Positions 1 through 6,012 are shown, counted from the first letter of the stretch. The stretch: 6,910 nucleotides of DNA from Acidobacteriota bacterium (GCA_026394095.1 JAPKYY010000161.1:1-6910); one strand, 5' to 3'. Translations and numbers: made by a program. Notes: generated from the letters alone by a model not told the origin.

Positions 1-879
1 TCAGAACGCCTTATCGACCCCAAGAGCCCGGAACGCAGACCGAGGCGAGCTGCCTACGCACTGCCCACGCTCTTCACCTCTGCCAATGTTTTCTTTGGCT
101 TTCTTGCCATCACCAAAACCATCGAGGGCACGCTGAGGGCAACCCAGCAGGGCGCGGTCTCAATTCCCGAATACGCCCTCGCTTCTCAGCTCATTGGAGT
201 CGCCGTTGCCTGCGATGGTCTCGACGGCCGCATCGCCCGCATGACCAATACCGTCAGCGACTTTGGCCGCGAGCTCGATTCCCTCGCTGACGTCATCACG
301 TTTGGTATCGCTCCCGCCGTGCTTGCCTTCTGCTGGGGCTTCTTCTTTGTCAGCCACAACATCGAACCCGCCTTTCGCGATCAAATCCTGCAGGGCGGCT
401 ACTTCCTCTCTTTCGTCTACCTGCTCTGCGGCGCGGCTCGCCTCGCGCGCTTCAACGTAGTAACTAACCCGGTCCCCAAAAACCCGGGTCGGCCTGATCG
501 CAAATATTTCGTGGGCTTACCGATTCCGGCAGCAGCTGCCTTCATCGCGAGCATCGTCTATTTCGCCAACAGCGTACCGATCGAGAACTGGATCGTCTCT
601 CTGCTCTGGCTCGCGTTGCTTGCGCTCATGAGCTTTCTCATGGTCAGCACCTGGCGCTACCGCAGCTTCAAAGACCTCAATCTCCTCCAGCCTCGCTCCC
701 CACTCAGCATCATCTTCGTCGGCAGCGTCATCTTCATGGTGTGGAACTACTCCCAACCTGTCCTCTTTTTGATGTGCTTCACCTACACAGCAAGCGGCAT
801 CCTCGTCCGCATCGGCGGTCTCCTCCGGCGCAAGCCCGAAACCATTCCAAACACAACGGAGAACCCCTCCCTTGGCTAA
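1..879 (+). CDS. pssA: CDP-diacylglycerol-serine O-phosphatidyltransferase, 5' end missing
   Basis: This integral inner-membrane enzyme joins CDP-diacylglycerol and L-serine to give phosphatidylserine and CMP, the first step toward phosphatidylethanolamine. The frame is open from base 1, so the start lies outside the window. 292 codons are visible. The complete CDP-alcohol phosphotransferase signature DGx2ARx8Gx3Dx3D is at visible residues 75-97 (D75, G76, A79, R80, G89, D93, D97), just after a hydrophobic stretch around ALPTLFTSANVFFGFLAI, which is typical of PssA near its N terminus. Several further hydrophobic segments follow, as expected for a multi-pass protein. An internal ATG at 241 falls inside the catalytic signature and cannot be the true start. 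The last codons overlap the next gene by 8 bases. CDP-alcohol transferases for glycerol phosphate share the signature, but the N-terminal motif and length favour PssA. Confidence 0.9.
   Translation, partial: SERLIDPKSPERRPRRAAYALPTLFTSANVFFGFLAITKTIEGTLRATQQGAVSIPEYALASQLIGVAVACDGLDGRIARMTNTVSDFGRELDSLADVITFGIAPAVLAFCWGFFFVSHNIEPAFRDQILQGGYFLSFVYLLCGAARLARFNVVTNPVPKNPGRPDRKYFVGLPIPAAAAFIASIVYFANSVPIENWIVSLLWLALLALMSFLMVSTWRYRSFKDLNLLQPRSPLSIIFVGSVIFMVWNYSQPVLFLMCFTYTASGILVRIGGLLRRKPETIPNTTENPSLG
858..862 (+). promoter_or_regulatory. Shine-Dalgarno GGAGA for the TTG start of the Asd-like gene
   Basis: GGAGA lies 9 bases before the TTG at 872, inside the end of pssA. It supports the TTG as the start even though that codon overlaps the pssA stop, and it suggests translational coupling. 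Confidence 0.6.
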
Positions 880-1843
880 ACCAAAGCTCGCCCTCGTAGG
901 CGGCCAGACCCTGCTTGGCCGCGAAATCCGCGAGCATGCAAAAGACTTTGACATCCACCCGATGGACACCACCGACGATGAAGGCAAAACGCTCGTCCGT
1001 GATGAAGACGACCTCGCGCTCATGTCGCCCCTCGATCAAAAGGTAGTCGAGGCCGCAGCCGTTGTCATGCTTGCCGGCGACCTCGAATCCACTGCCAAAG
1101 TGCGCAAGATGCGCACCCGCGACCTGATCGACCTCACCGGCGTTCTCGAGATCGACCCCACCGCCCGCCTCCGCTCTCCGCTCAGCGAAGCCCCCATGGC
1201 AAGGCCTGCTTCACCGGTTGAAGTAATTGCCCACCCGGCAGCCACCATGCTCGCCCTCTTTCTGCAAACGCTAAACTCAGTAGCTCCGATCGCCCGCACA
1301 GTCGCCAACCTCTACCAGCCTGCAAGCGAATTCGGTACCCCGGGCATCACAGAACTGCAGCAACAAACGGTCGCACTCCTTAGCTTCCAAACTCTACAGA
1401 AGAAACTCTTCGACACCCAGGCCGCCTTCGCCATGCTCGCCCGGCTTGGCGAGGAATCCGCCCACAAGCTTGAGAAGATCGAGCTCCGCATCGAACGTAA
1501 CCTCGCCAGTCTCCTCGGCGGCAAGGTGCCGCTGCCGTCTCTGCGCCTTACCCAGGCGCCTGTCTTCCACGGCATCAGTGCCTCGATCTGGGTTGAATTC
1601 GAATCCACCCCAGACCTGAAGCGCATCGCCGATGTACTGGCCAAAGCGGGCATCGACATCCGTGGTGAAGACCTCGAACCACCCAACAACGTCCAGGTAG
1701 CCAATCAGGAAGGCGTGGCCATCGGTGCCATCGAGGCCGACCGCAACCACCCTCGCAGCGCCTGGTTCTGGCTTGCCGCAGATAACCACCGCATCACCTC
1801 ACAAAATGCGATTCTGGTGGCTATGGAGAGGATCAAAGCTTGA
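872..1843 (+). CDS. Aspartate-semialdehyde dehydrogenase-like (Asd/USG-1 family) protein, catalytic residues absent
   Basis: This 323-residue protein has the Asd/ArgC-type layout. An N-terminal nucleotide-binding-like segment (VGGQTLLG, residues 9-16) is followed by a dimerisation-domain region containing SVAPIARTVANLYQPASEFG (136-155) and ELQQQT (161-166), which match the family closely. The active site does not match. Where active enzymes have NPNCST, this protein reads HPAATM (121-126), and there is no cysteine anywhere in it. The usual GHS of the catalytic histidine region reads GIS (234-236). The usual GxxGxxG loop has Thr at its second glycine. It is therefore probably not an aspartate-semialdehyde dehydrogenase, and a structural or regulatory role is inferred. 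The TTG start overlaps the pssA stop by 8 bases and has a GGAGA ribosome binding site 9 bases upstream. The stop codon overlaps the lptE start. True function unknown; family assignment fairly sure. Confidence 0.8.
   Translation: MAKPKLALVGGQTLLGREIREHAKDFDIHPMDTTDDEGKTLVRDEDDLALMSPLDQKVVEAAAVVMLAGDLESTAKVRKMRTRDLIDLTGVLEIDPTARLRSPLSEAPMARPASPVEVIAHPAATMLALFLQTLNSVAPIARTVANLYQPASEFGTPGITELQQQTVALLSFQTLQKKLFDTQAAFAMLARLGEESAHKLEKIELRIERNLASLLGGKVPLPSLRLTQAPVFHGISASIWVEFESTPDLKRIADVLAKAGIDIRGEDLEPPNNVQVANQEGVAIGAIEADRNHPRSAWFWLAADNHRITSQNAILVAMERIKA
1825..1831 (+). promoter_or_regulatory. Strong Shine-Dalgarno GGAGAGG for lptE
   Basis: GGAGAGG lies 8 bases before the TTG at 1840, inside the last codons of the Asd-like gene. 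It fixes the lptE start at that TTG, which forms a TTGA stop-start overlap. Confidence 0.7.
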
Positions 1844-2358
1844 ATCGCCGCGCCTTTATCTTGAGCAGCGCCGCCCTCGGTGCCACATCCTGCGGGTATC
1901 GCGTAGCTGGCAAGGCAGACCTGATGCCGAAGGAAATCCACAGCATCGGCATCCCGCCGTTTACTAACCCCACCACCCGCTACAGACTCACAGAGCGGCT
2001 CCCTGTCGCGATCACCCGTGAGTTCCTGGCCCGCACGAAATACCAGATCCTCCCCGATGCCACTGGTGCTGACGCAGTTCTGCAAGGTTCCATCAGCATG
2101 GTGATGGCCTACCCGACAGTCTTCGACCCCACCAGCGGCCGCGCCGCCGGCGTGCAGGTTCAGACAATTCTCGCTGTCACGCTTACCCAGGCCATCACAA
2201 AAAAAGTCCTCTACAACAACCCCAGCCTCGACTTCCGCCAGCGCTACGAAATCTCAACTGACCCGCAGGCCTACTTCGACGAATCTACCAGCGCCTTTGA
2301 ACGTCTCAGCCGGGATGTCGCTTCCTCAGTTGTCACGGCCATTCTCGAGAACTTCTAA
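1840..2358 (+). CDS. lptE: LPS-assembly lipoprotein LptE
   Basis: LptE is the outer-membrane lipoprotein that plugs the LptD barrel and helps insert lipopolysaccharide into the outer leaflet. This 172-residue product starts with a short basic region, a hydrophobic stretch and a cysteine at position 18 in TSCGYRV. The Cys-Gly-Tyr just after the lipidation site is characteristic of LptE. The family pattern continues with IGIPPFTNPTTRYRLTERL (34-52), a beta-rich middle, and LYNNPSLDFRQRYEIS (124-139). The length is normal. The box before Cys18 (ATS) is a loose lipobox, because the usual Leu at -3 is Ala. The N terminus also carries twin arginines (NRRAFIL, residues 2-8) resembling a Tat motif. 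The TTG start overlaps the preceding stop (TTGA) and has a strong ribosome binding site. The holA gene follows after 2 bases, a linkage also known from E. coli. Confidence 0.88.
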   Translation: MNRRAFILSSAALGATSCGYRVAGKADLMPKEIHSIGIPPFTNPTTRYRLTERLPVAITREFLARTKYQILPDATGADAVLQGSISMVMAYPTVFDPTSGRAAGVQVQTILAVTLTQAITKKVLYNNPSLDFRQRYEISTDPQAYFDESTSAFERLSRDVASSVVTAILENF

Positions 2359-2360
2359 CC

Positions 2361-3422
2361 ATGACCGCCGAGCAGTTTGTCACTGGCCTGCAAAAGCAAA
2401 AACCTCCTGCTGTGGTTCTCTTCGTTGGCCCGGACGCCTACATGCGCAGCCTCTGCAAAGAGGCCCTCATCGCAACTGTTCTGCCCACGGCCGAAGATCG
2501 CGAAAGCGGCTGGAGCCGTTGGGATCTTACTGAAGTCAGTGTTGCCCAAGTCCTCGACGATGCTGCTGCCATGTCGCTCTTTGCCACCCGCAGACTCATC
2601 TGGGTTGCAGGAGCCGAAGCCGTTGTCCCCAAAGGCCGCGCCAAGCAGGACGAAGAGTCTAACGGAGCGAAGGAACTTATCGCTTACCTCGCCAACCCAA
2701 CTCCGGACACAACGATTGTTTTCGATTGTTCCCGCTACGATTTTGAAGGCGACGACAAGACAAAAGTCGAGAACCTCCGCAAGTTCTTTGCGAATGTGAA
2801 GGCACAAGTAGAGTTCCCCCGCTTCACCCCTGACGCCGCACGGCGTCTGGCCCTCGACCTGGCCTCCGAAAAGAAAATTCGTATCGCCGCCCCTGAACTG
2901 GAGCTTCTCATCGAAGCCACCGGAGCCGACGCCTCTCGTATCAACCAGGAGATGGAGAAGCTCTCCCTCTATGCAAAACCTGGCGAGACCATCACCCACG
3001 ACACGATCACCGCGCTGGTACCAAATGCCCGCGCCGCGAACATCTTCGGCCTGGTAGCCGCCATCGGCCGTGGCGACAGGGCAAAGAGCCTCGACATTCT
3101 CGATACATTGATTCGGGAAGGAGAATATCTGCCGATCGCGCTGGCGTTTCTTGCGACACAATTCCGCCTGGCTCTAGCCGCACACGAGGCAAGGGTAAAG
3201 GGTTCGATGCAGATACAGGGGCACTTCAGCAAGCTGGGCACGCCGATGTGGAAAGCCCGTGCCGAACAGGTGGAGCAGACGATGACAGCCTTTGCGCCCG
3301 GCCGCCTCAAGCGCGCGATGCTGCTGGTTTATGCAGCAGATCAGGCACTCAGGGACACCCGTCCCGATGACAAGACGGTGATGGAAGATTTCGTCTGGAA
3401 AGTAACCTCGAAAGAGGGCTAG
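2361..3422 (+). CDS. holA: DNA polymerase III subunit delta
   Basis: Delta is the clamp-loader subunit that opens the beta sliding clamp during loading onto DNA. The 353-residue length fits the family. The N-terminal part has the family start PPAVVLFVGPDAYMRSLCKE (15-34) and MSLFATRRLIWVAGAE (71-86), as in other HolA proteins. The middle domain carries PRFTPDAARRLALDLASEK (153-171) and the conserved NQEMEKLSLYA (195-205). The C-terminal collar-like domain begins near NIFGLVAAIGRGD (227-239) and includes the helix EYLPIALAFLATQFRLAL (255-272). As in other delta subunits there is no need for a working Walker motif. The ATG start is 2 bases after lptE, with only a weak GAGA sequence upstream, so reading probably depends on coupling. 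It is the last gene of this + strand block and converges on the hydrolase gene. Confidence 0.9.
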   Translation: MTAEQFVTGLQKQKPPAVVLFVGPDAYMRSLCKEALIATVLPTAEDRESGWSRWDLTEVSVAQVLDDAAAMSLFATRRLIWVAGAEAVVPKGRAKQDEESNGAKELIAYLANPTPDTTIVFDCSRYDFEGDDKTKVENLRKFFANVKAQVEFPRFTPDAARRLALDLASEKKIRIAAPELELLIEATGADASRINQEMEKLSLYAKPGETITHDTITALVPNARAANIFGLVAAIGRGDRAKSLDILDTLIREGEYLPIALAFLATQFRLALAAHEARVKGSMQIQGHFSKLGTPMWKARAEQVEQTMTAFAPGRLKRAMLLVYAADQALRDTRPDDKTVMEDFVWKVTSKEG

Positions 3423-3436
3423 CCCCAAGCTGCCGC

Positions 3437-4828
3437 TCATCGCGCGTTCTTCGAGTGTGGCCCCACCGGCCCACCTGTAATTCTCTCGTAGCGCCGCACG
3501 ACGGCTTCAACCGCCCCAGGCTCCCCGGTCAGAGGCCCTTGAAGGAAGGCTGCAACAATATCCACGGTTGCCCGGTGTGTCTCTTCCACCTCGCGAGGCC
3601 CACCCATCAATTGCGCCAGAAGAAACCGCCCTGGGGCCGAAAAGAAGAGAGGCACATCGGTAAAGCCATAATGATTGGCTCCGCCGATTTCATAGCGAAA
3701 GCCCCCGGCTTCCAGCTTTTCAAGGAGCTGCCTGTTGCCAGACAAATACCACTCCGAGTGATGCGTCTCGGCAGGGTCGCTCTGAAGCAACAAGAACTGC
3801 CCCTTCAATGCTTTTCCGGCAATGTTGCCATAGAGCGTACCATCGATGTTGGCTGCCGCTTTAACCCTTGGGTCTCGATCCATCGAAACCGCTGCGGTAG
3901 CCCCACCAAACGAGTGCCCAATAACGCCAATGTGGTTGAGGTCCAGCCGATCGAAGAGCGTAGCCCCCAGAACATCAACCCGGTGAATTTGATCCACTAC
4001 AAAACTCACATCACTGGCACGCAGATCCAGATGCCGGATCATGTACCCGATCCTGTTCCCATCGTCCTTCGATAGGTTCTCGATAGTCGTAACGATACGC
4101 CCGTCGGCAAGTTCTACTACAGCGGCCTCGTATGGATGATCGACGGCAAAAACCACATACCCCCTGCTCGCCAAGCCTGTAATCAGGCTTGTATAGAATG
4201 CCCTGGACGCACCATACCCAGGCGAAAACAGTACCACCGGCCATTGCTTCCGATCCGTCGATATCGGAGCTTCCAGAATGCCGTTGCTTTGGATCCGGTC
4301 GTATCGGCGCATCACAAAACCGGGAAGTAGCGACACATAGTCTGGCAACCGGCCGAGTCCGTCGATGTAAGAAGAGGAGATACCGCGTGAACCCTGAGCT
4401 GCCGGGTACCAGGCCTGAACAACAACATTCCTTCTGGCGTGAAGGCCAGCCGTGGCCTCCTCCGGCCGGGTTGCGTCTACCCACCGAAACACTTTGGTTC
4501 CGATAGCATATCGACCCTGTGGTTGGGTCAACTGTGGAACTGGAACCAGCACCCAGACAGCAACAAAAGAAAACATCAGAGCTGCAAGAGAAAGCCTTAA
4601 CAGAGTGCTCGCAACTCCGGTGTTGCGCAGAAATGCCGCAACAGCAAGCAAAACGTAGCCAGGGATGAACTGCCAGTAGAATCCCTCTAGCGCAACCTGC
4701 AGCACTGCTAGCGCAAGCAAAGCAGACAGCACAAACCGCATGCTGAGCCCAGGCAACGACAGCCGGAAAGCCCACAACCCCGACACGGCAACCAGCGCAC
4801 CCGCAAATGCCGCAGCTAACAAGGACAT
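3437..4828 (-). CDS. Membrane-anchored alpha/beta hydrolase of the PAF-acetylhydrolase (isoform II-like) type
   Basis: This 463-residue protein has two parts. Residues 1-97 contain about four hydrophobic helices (roughly 3-21, 31-49, 54-68 and 73-95). The rest is an alpha/beta hydrolase. The serine nucleophile is in GHSFGGATA (304-312, Ser306). The likely acid is Asp329 in ANIDGT, and the likely histidine is His386 in ANHYGFTD. PVVLFSPGYGASRAFYTSL (197-215) and SRGYVVFAVDHPYEAAVV (221-238) closely resemble plasma PAF-acetylhydrolase and its bacterial relatives, which cleave short or oxidised acyl chains from phospholipids. Substrate and side of the membrane are inferred, not shown. A dienelactone-hydrolase-like esterase is the alternative. 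The ATG start is chosen because it begins the first helix; the ribosome binding site is weak. Its stop lies 14 bases from the convergent holA stop, and rpsT is 188 bases upstream on the same strand. Confidence 0.8.
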   Translation of the reverse strand: MSLLAAAFAGALVAVSGLWAFRLSLPGLSMRFVLSALLALAVLQVALEGFYWQFIPGYVLLAVAAFLRNTGVASTLLRLSLAALMFSFVAVWVLVPVPQLTQPQGRYAIGTKVFRWVDATRPEEATAGLHARRNVVVQAWYPAAQGSRGISSSYIDGLGRLPDYVSLLPGFVMRRYDRIQSNGILEAPISTDRKQWPVVLFSPGYGASRAFYTSLITGLASRGYVVFAVDHPYEAAVVELADGRIVTTIENLSKDDGNRIGYMIRHLDLRASDVSFVVDQIHRVDVLGATLFDRLDLNHIGVIGHSFGGATAAVSMDRDPRVKAAANIDGTLYGNIAGKALKGQFLLLQSDPAETHHSEWYLSGNRQLLEKLEAGGFRYEIGGANHYGFTDVPLFFSAPGRFLLAQLMGGPREVEETHRATVDIVAAFLQGPLTGEPGAVEAVVRRYERITGGPVGPHSKNAR

Positions 4829-4839
4829 AAGTCTTCGCA

Positions 4840-4852
4840 GAGGCCGGGCCTC
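4840..4852 (-). repeat. Short hairpin just upstream of the hydrolase start
   Basis: GAGGC and GCCTC pair around a 3-base loop. The hairpin ends 11 bases before the hydrolase ATG, so in the mRNA it would sit at or next to the ribosome binding region. Five of its bases (4848-4852) are shared with the longer inverted repeat at 4848-4893, so the two structures exclude each other. Confidence 0.45.
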
Positions 4853-4893
4853 ATTTGTTCATCCTGCATGAATGAAGGACGAAAAAATGAGGC
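4848..4893 (-). repeat. 17-bp imperfect inverted repeat between rpsT and the hydrolase gene
   Basis: The arms 4848-4864 and 4877-4893 are complementary at 15 of 17 positions, with a 12-base loop. Read as RNA from the - strand, one of the two mismatches becomes a G-U wobble, while on the + strand both are true mismatches. This fits a structure formed in the - strand transcript. A poly-U run lies inside the first arm and not after the stem, so it is not a normal intrinsic terminator. It could be a processing or attenuation element, or a REP-like repeat. Confidence 0.6.
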
Positions 4894-4894
4894 A

Positions 4895-4910
4895 CCTTCT
4901 TTCTGGAAGG
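4895..4910 (-). repeat. Small hairpin CCTTC / GAAGG
   Basis: A 5-bp stem with a 6-base loop, only one base away from the longer inverted repeat at 4848-4893. It may stack with it in the - strand transcript. Weak on its own. Confidence 0.3.
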
Positions 4911-4951
4911 CGTAGATATTGTTTCAAGGGATTAAGAAGCGCGCAGGCACA

Positions 4952-4972
4952 ACCGTCCTGTGATAGGACGGT
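4952..4972 (-). terminator. Candidate rpsT terminator hairpin (perfect 8-bp stem)
   Basis: ACCGTCCT and AGGACGGT pair perfectly around a 5-base loop, 44 bases after the rpsT stop codon in the direction of rpsT transcription. The following bases on the - strand are TTGTGCC, a poor U-tract, so termination may be partial. It could instead be an RNA-stability hairpin. Confidence 0.4.
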
Positions 4973-5016
4973 GAGAGAGAACTTCTTTAGGAAGGGTGAC
5001 TTCGAAGGAGGGCTAA

Positions 5017-5283
5017 CTAAGCAGCAATTGCTTTGAGGCGACGGGAGAGACGGCTCTTATAGCGAGCAGCCGTGTTCTTCTTGATCACGCCCCACTTTGC
5101 GCCACGATCCACGATCGAAAAGACTGCCGTGAGCTGCTTGGAAGCTTCTCCGTGATTCTTGTCGGCCAGGAGCTTGCGCATAATCTTGATTGCGCCCTTG
5201 ATGCGGCTGCGCCGTGCGCGATTCGCCGCTGTGCGCCGCTCGGTGATACGGACGCGTTTGATAGATGTAACTGTATTCGCCAT
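5017..5283 (-). CDS. rpsT: 30S ribosomal protein S20
   Basis: S20 binds 16S rRNA early in assembly of the small subunit. The 88-residue product has the normal length and the expected very basic, helical composition. Typical features are the N-terminal MANTVTSIKRVRITERRTA (1-19), RRSRIKGAIKIMRKLL (25-40), and the C-terminal KKNTAARYKSRLSRRLKAIA. The ATG is the natural start, but no clear Shine-Dalgarno sequence precedes it. It sits 30 bases after the PEP-CTERM stop on the same strand, with a possible promoter in that gap, and is followed by a hairpin-rich 188-base region. In E. coli S20 represses its own translation. I see no specific element here that proves the same. Confidence 0.96.
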   Translation of the reverse strand: MANTVTSIKRVRITERRTAANRARRSRIKGAIKIMRKLLADKNHGEASKQLTAVFSIVDRGAKWGVIKKNTAARYKSRLSRRLKAIAA

Positions 5284-5298
5284 GCTAAACCATTAACC

Positions 5299-5307
5299 AA
5301 AATAACA
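5299..5307 (-). promoter_or_regulatory. Possible extended -10 element for rpsT
   Basis: On the - strand TGTTATTTT matches an extended -10 (TGn then TATTTT) in the gap between the PEP-CTERM stop and the rpsT start. No good -35 lies 17 bases upstream, and the leader would be only about 9 bases. It is offered because a ribosomal protein gene is unlikely to depend on a secreted-protein promoter. Confidence 0.25.
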
Positions 5308-5313
5308 CAGAGA

Positions 5314-5931
5314 TCAGCCTCTGCGCCAGCGGTTCAGCCCAATCGCCACAAAGCCGGCTCCAATCGTGAGCCAGGATGCAGGCTCAGGCACAGGCGCAAA
5401 CGGGTCACCCAACACCGCCGTACCTGACACGGTGAGCGTGTATTCCCCCTGATGCCTGTTGGGGGAATCGATTGCCCCACTTGAATAAAAACTGTCCACT
5501 CCAATGTAGTAGGTCCCCGGATCTAGATTCGCAATCGTGAATGTGTCCGGATCTCCTTCAATTCCAACATCAGACCCTATGAAGACCCCGGTCCCCAAAC
5601 CGGTATTGTCAATCGCATTGCCGTTTGATAGATAGAGCGCCACATCAAAACCGCTTCCAACAGCAGGGGTTGCAGTAAACGTCATCGTGCCAGGATTCAC
5701 AACGAGAAAAATGTAGAAAACATCTCCGCCCCCTACGGTTTGGAAGTCAGAAGCGCCAAAAGGAAGGGAATTCACCTGACTCGTTTTCCCAACAGTAGTG
5801 TCAGTGTTCGAATAATCGAGCGACAGAATGGTGTGTGTCGGCTGAATCGTCGCGGCATGTCCAAGCATGGCGACGACTCCAATCATCAAAGCCATTCTGA
5901 AACATTTTGCGGCGAATATGTTTTGGGTCAC
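5314..5931 (-). CDS. Secreted PEP-CTERM sorting-domain protein with a PPC-like beta domain
   Basis: This is a 205-residue exported protein of unknown specific role. From the GTG at 5931 it has a signal peptide: a basic n-region with K9 and R12, a hydrophobic core around MALMIGVVAMLG (13-24) and an AA cleavage site near 26-27. The middle, about 70-170, has DVFYIFLVV, FDVALYLSNG, LDPGTYYIGVDSFYSSG and QGEYTLTVSG. That order resembles the bacterial pre-peptidase C-terminal (PPC) beta-sandwich domain. The C terminus is a textbook PEP-CTERM signal: VPEPASW (181-187), a short hydrophobic helix, and the basic end RWRRG. Such proteins are handled by exosortase, which must be encoded elsewhere. The start is uncertain. 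ATG at 5895 would remove the basic n-region, and ATG at 6000 would make it too long. A good promoter ends just before the GTG, implying almost no leader. Confidence 0.78.
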   Translation of the reverse strand: MTQNIFAAKCFRMALMIGVVAMLGHAATIQPTHTILSLDYSNTDTTVGKTSQVNSLPFGASDFQTVGGGDVFYIFLVVNPGTMTFTATPAVGSGFDVALYLSNGNAIDNTGLGTGVFIGSDVGIEGDPDTFTIANLDPGTYYIGVDSFYSSGAIDSPNRHQGEYTLTVSGTAVLGDPFAPVPEPASWLTIGAGFVAIGLNRWRRG

Positions 5932-5941
5932 GATCAGCTTT

Positions 5942-5970
5942 ATTTTAGGACTAAAGTCCCAGTACGACAA
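5942..5970 (-). promoter_or_regulatory. Sigma-70-type promoter for the PEP-CTERM gene
   Basis: On the - strand TTGTCG (5965-5970) and TAAAAT (5942-5947) are separated by exactly 17 bases. They match the -35 and -10 consensus at 4 and 5 of 6 positions. The expected transcription start is near 5935, only a few bases before the GTG at 5931. The spacer contains the small inverted repeat GGACT-TT-AGTCC at 5948-5959, which could be an operator or chance. Confidence 0.5.
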
Positions 5971-5994
5971 GCCCTTTATGTCCTCATTGCTCGC

Positions 5995-6000
5995 TATCAT
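5995..6000 (+). promoter_or_regulatory. Possible -10 element for thiG
   Basis: TATCAT matches the -10 consensus at 5 of 6 positions and lies 12 bases before the thiG ATG, which would give a nearly leaderless mRNA. No convincing -35 is visible. No room exists for a TPP riboswitch between the divergent start sites, and none was recognised. Confidence 0.25.
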
Positions 6001-6012
6001 AGTGTTTAAGCC

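Noticed and set aside
241..879. pssA starting at the ATG at 241
   Set aside because: That ATG is in the middle of the CDP-alcohol phosphotransferase signature. The frame is open upstream and encodes the expected N-terminal motif.
2355..3161. Long - strand open frame (268 codons) opposite holA
   Set aside because: It lies fully antisense to a clear holA, its translation has no recognisable motif and it is rich in Gly, Cys and Arg as expected for a shadow frame in GC-rich coding DNA.
3416..3425. Palindrome GGGCTAGCCC at the holA stop as a bidirectional terminator
   Set aside because: The 10-base palindrome has no loop apart from its own centre and no T-run on either side. No terminator is convincing in the 14-base convergent gap.
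3455..4075. + strand open frame of 206 codons
   Set aside because: Antisense to the hydrolase catalytic domain, which has an intact Ser-Asp-His set. The + strand product has no family resemblance and low-quality composition.
4011..4775. - strand frame of 254 codons overlapping the hydrolase in another frame
   Set aside because: A same-strand shadow frame with very high Cys, Arg and Gly content and no motif. The hydrolase frame explains the region.
5932..6012. TPP riboswitch before thiG
   Set aside because: The gap is only 81 bases and contains a promoter for the opposite strand. No thi-box-like conserved segments were seen.
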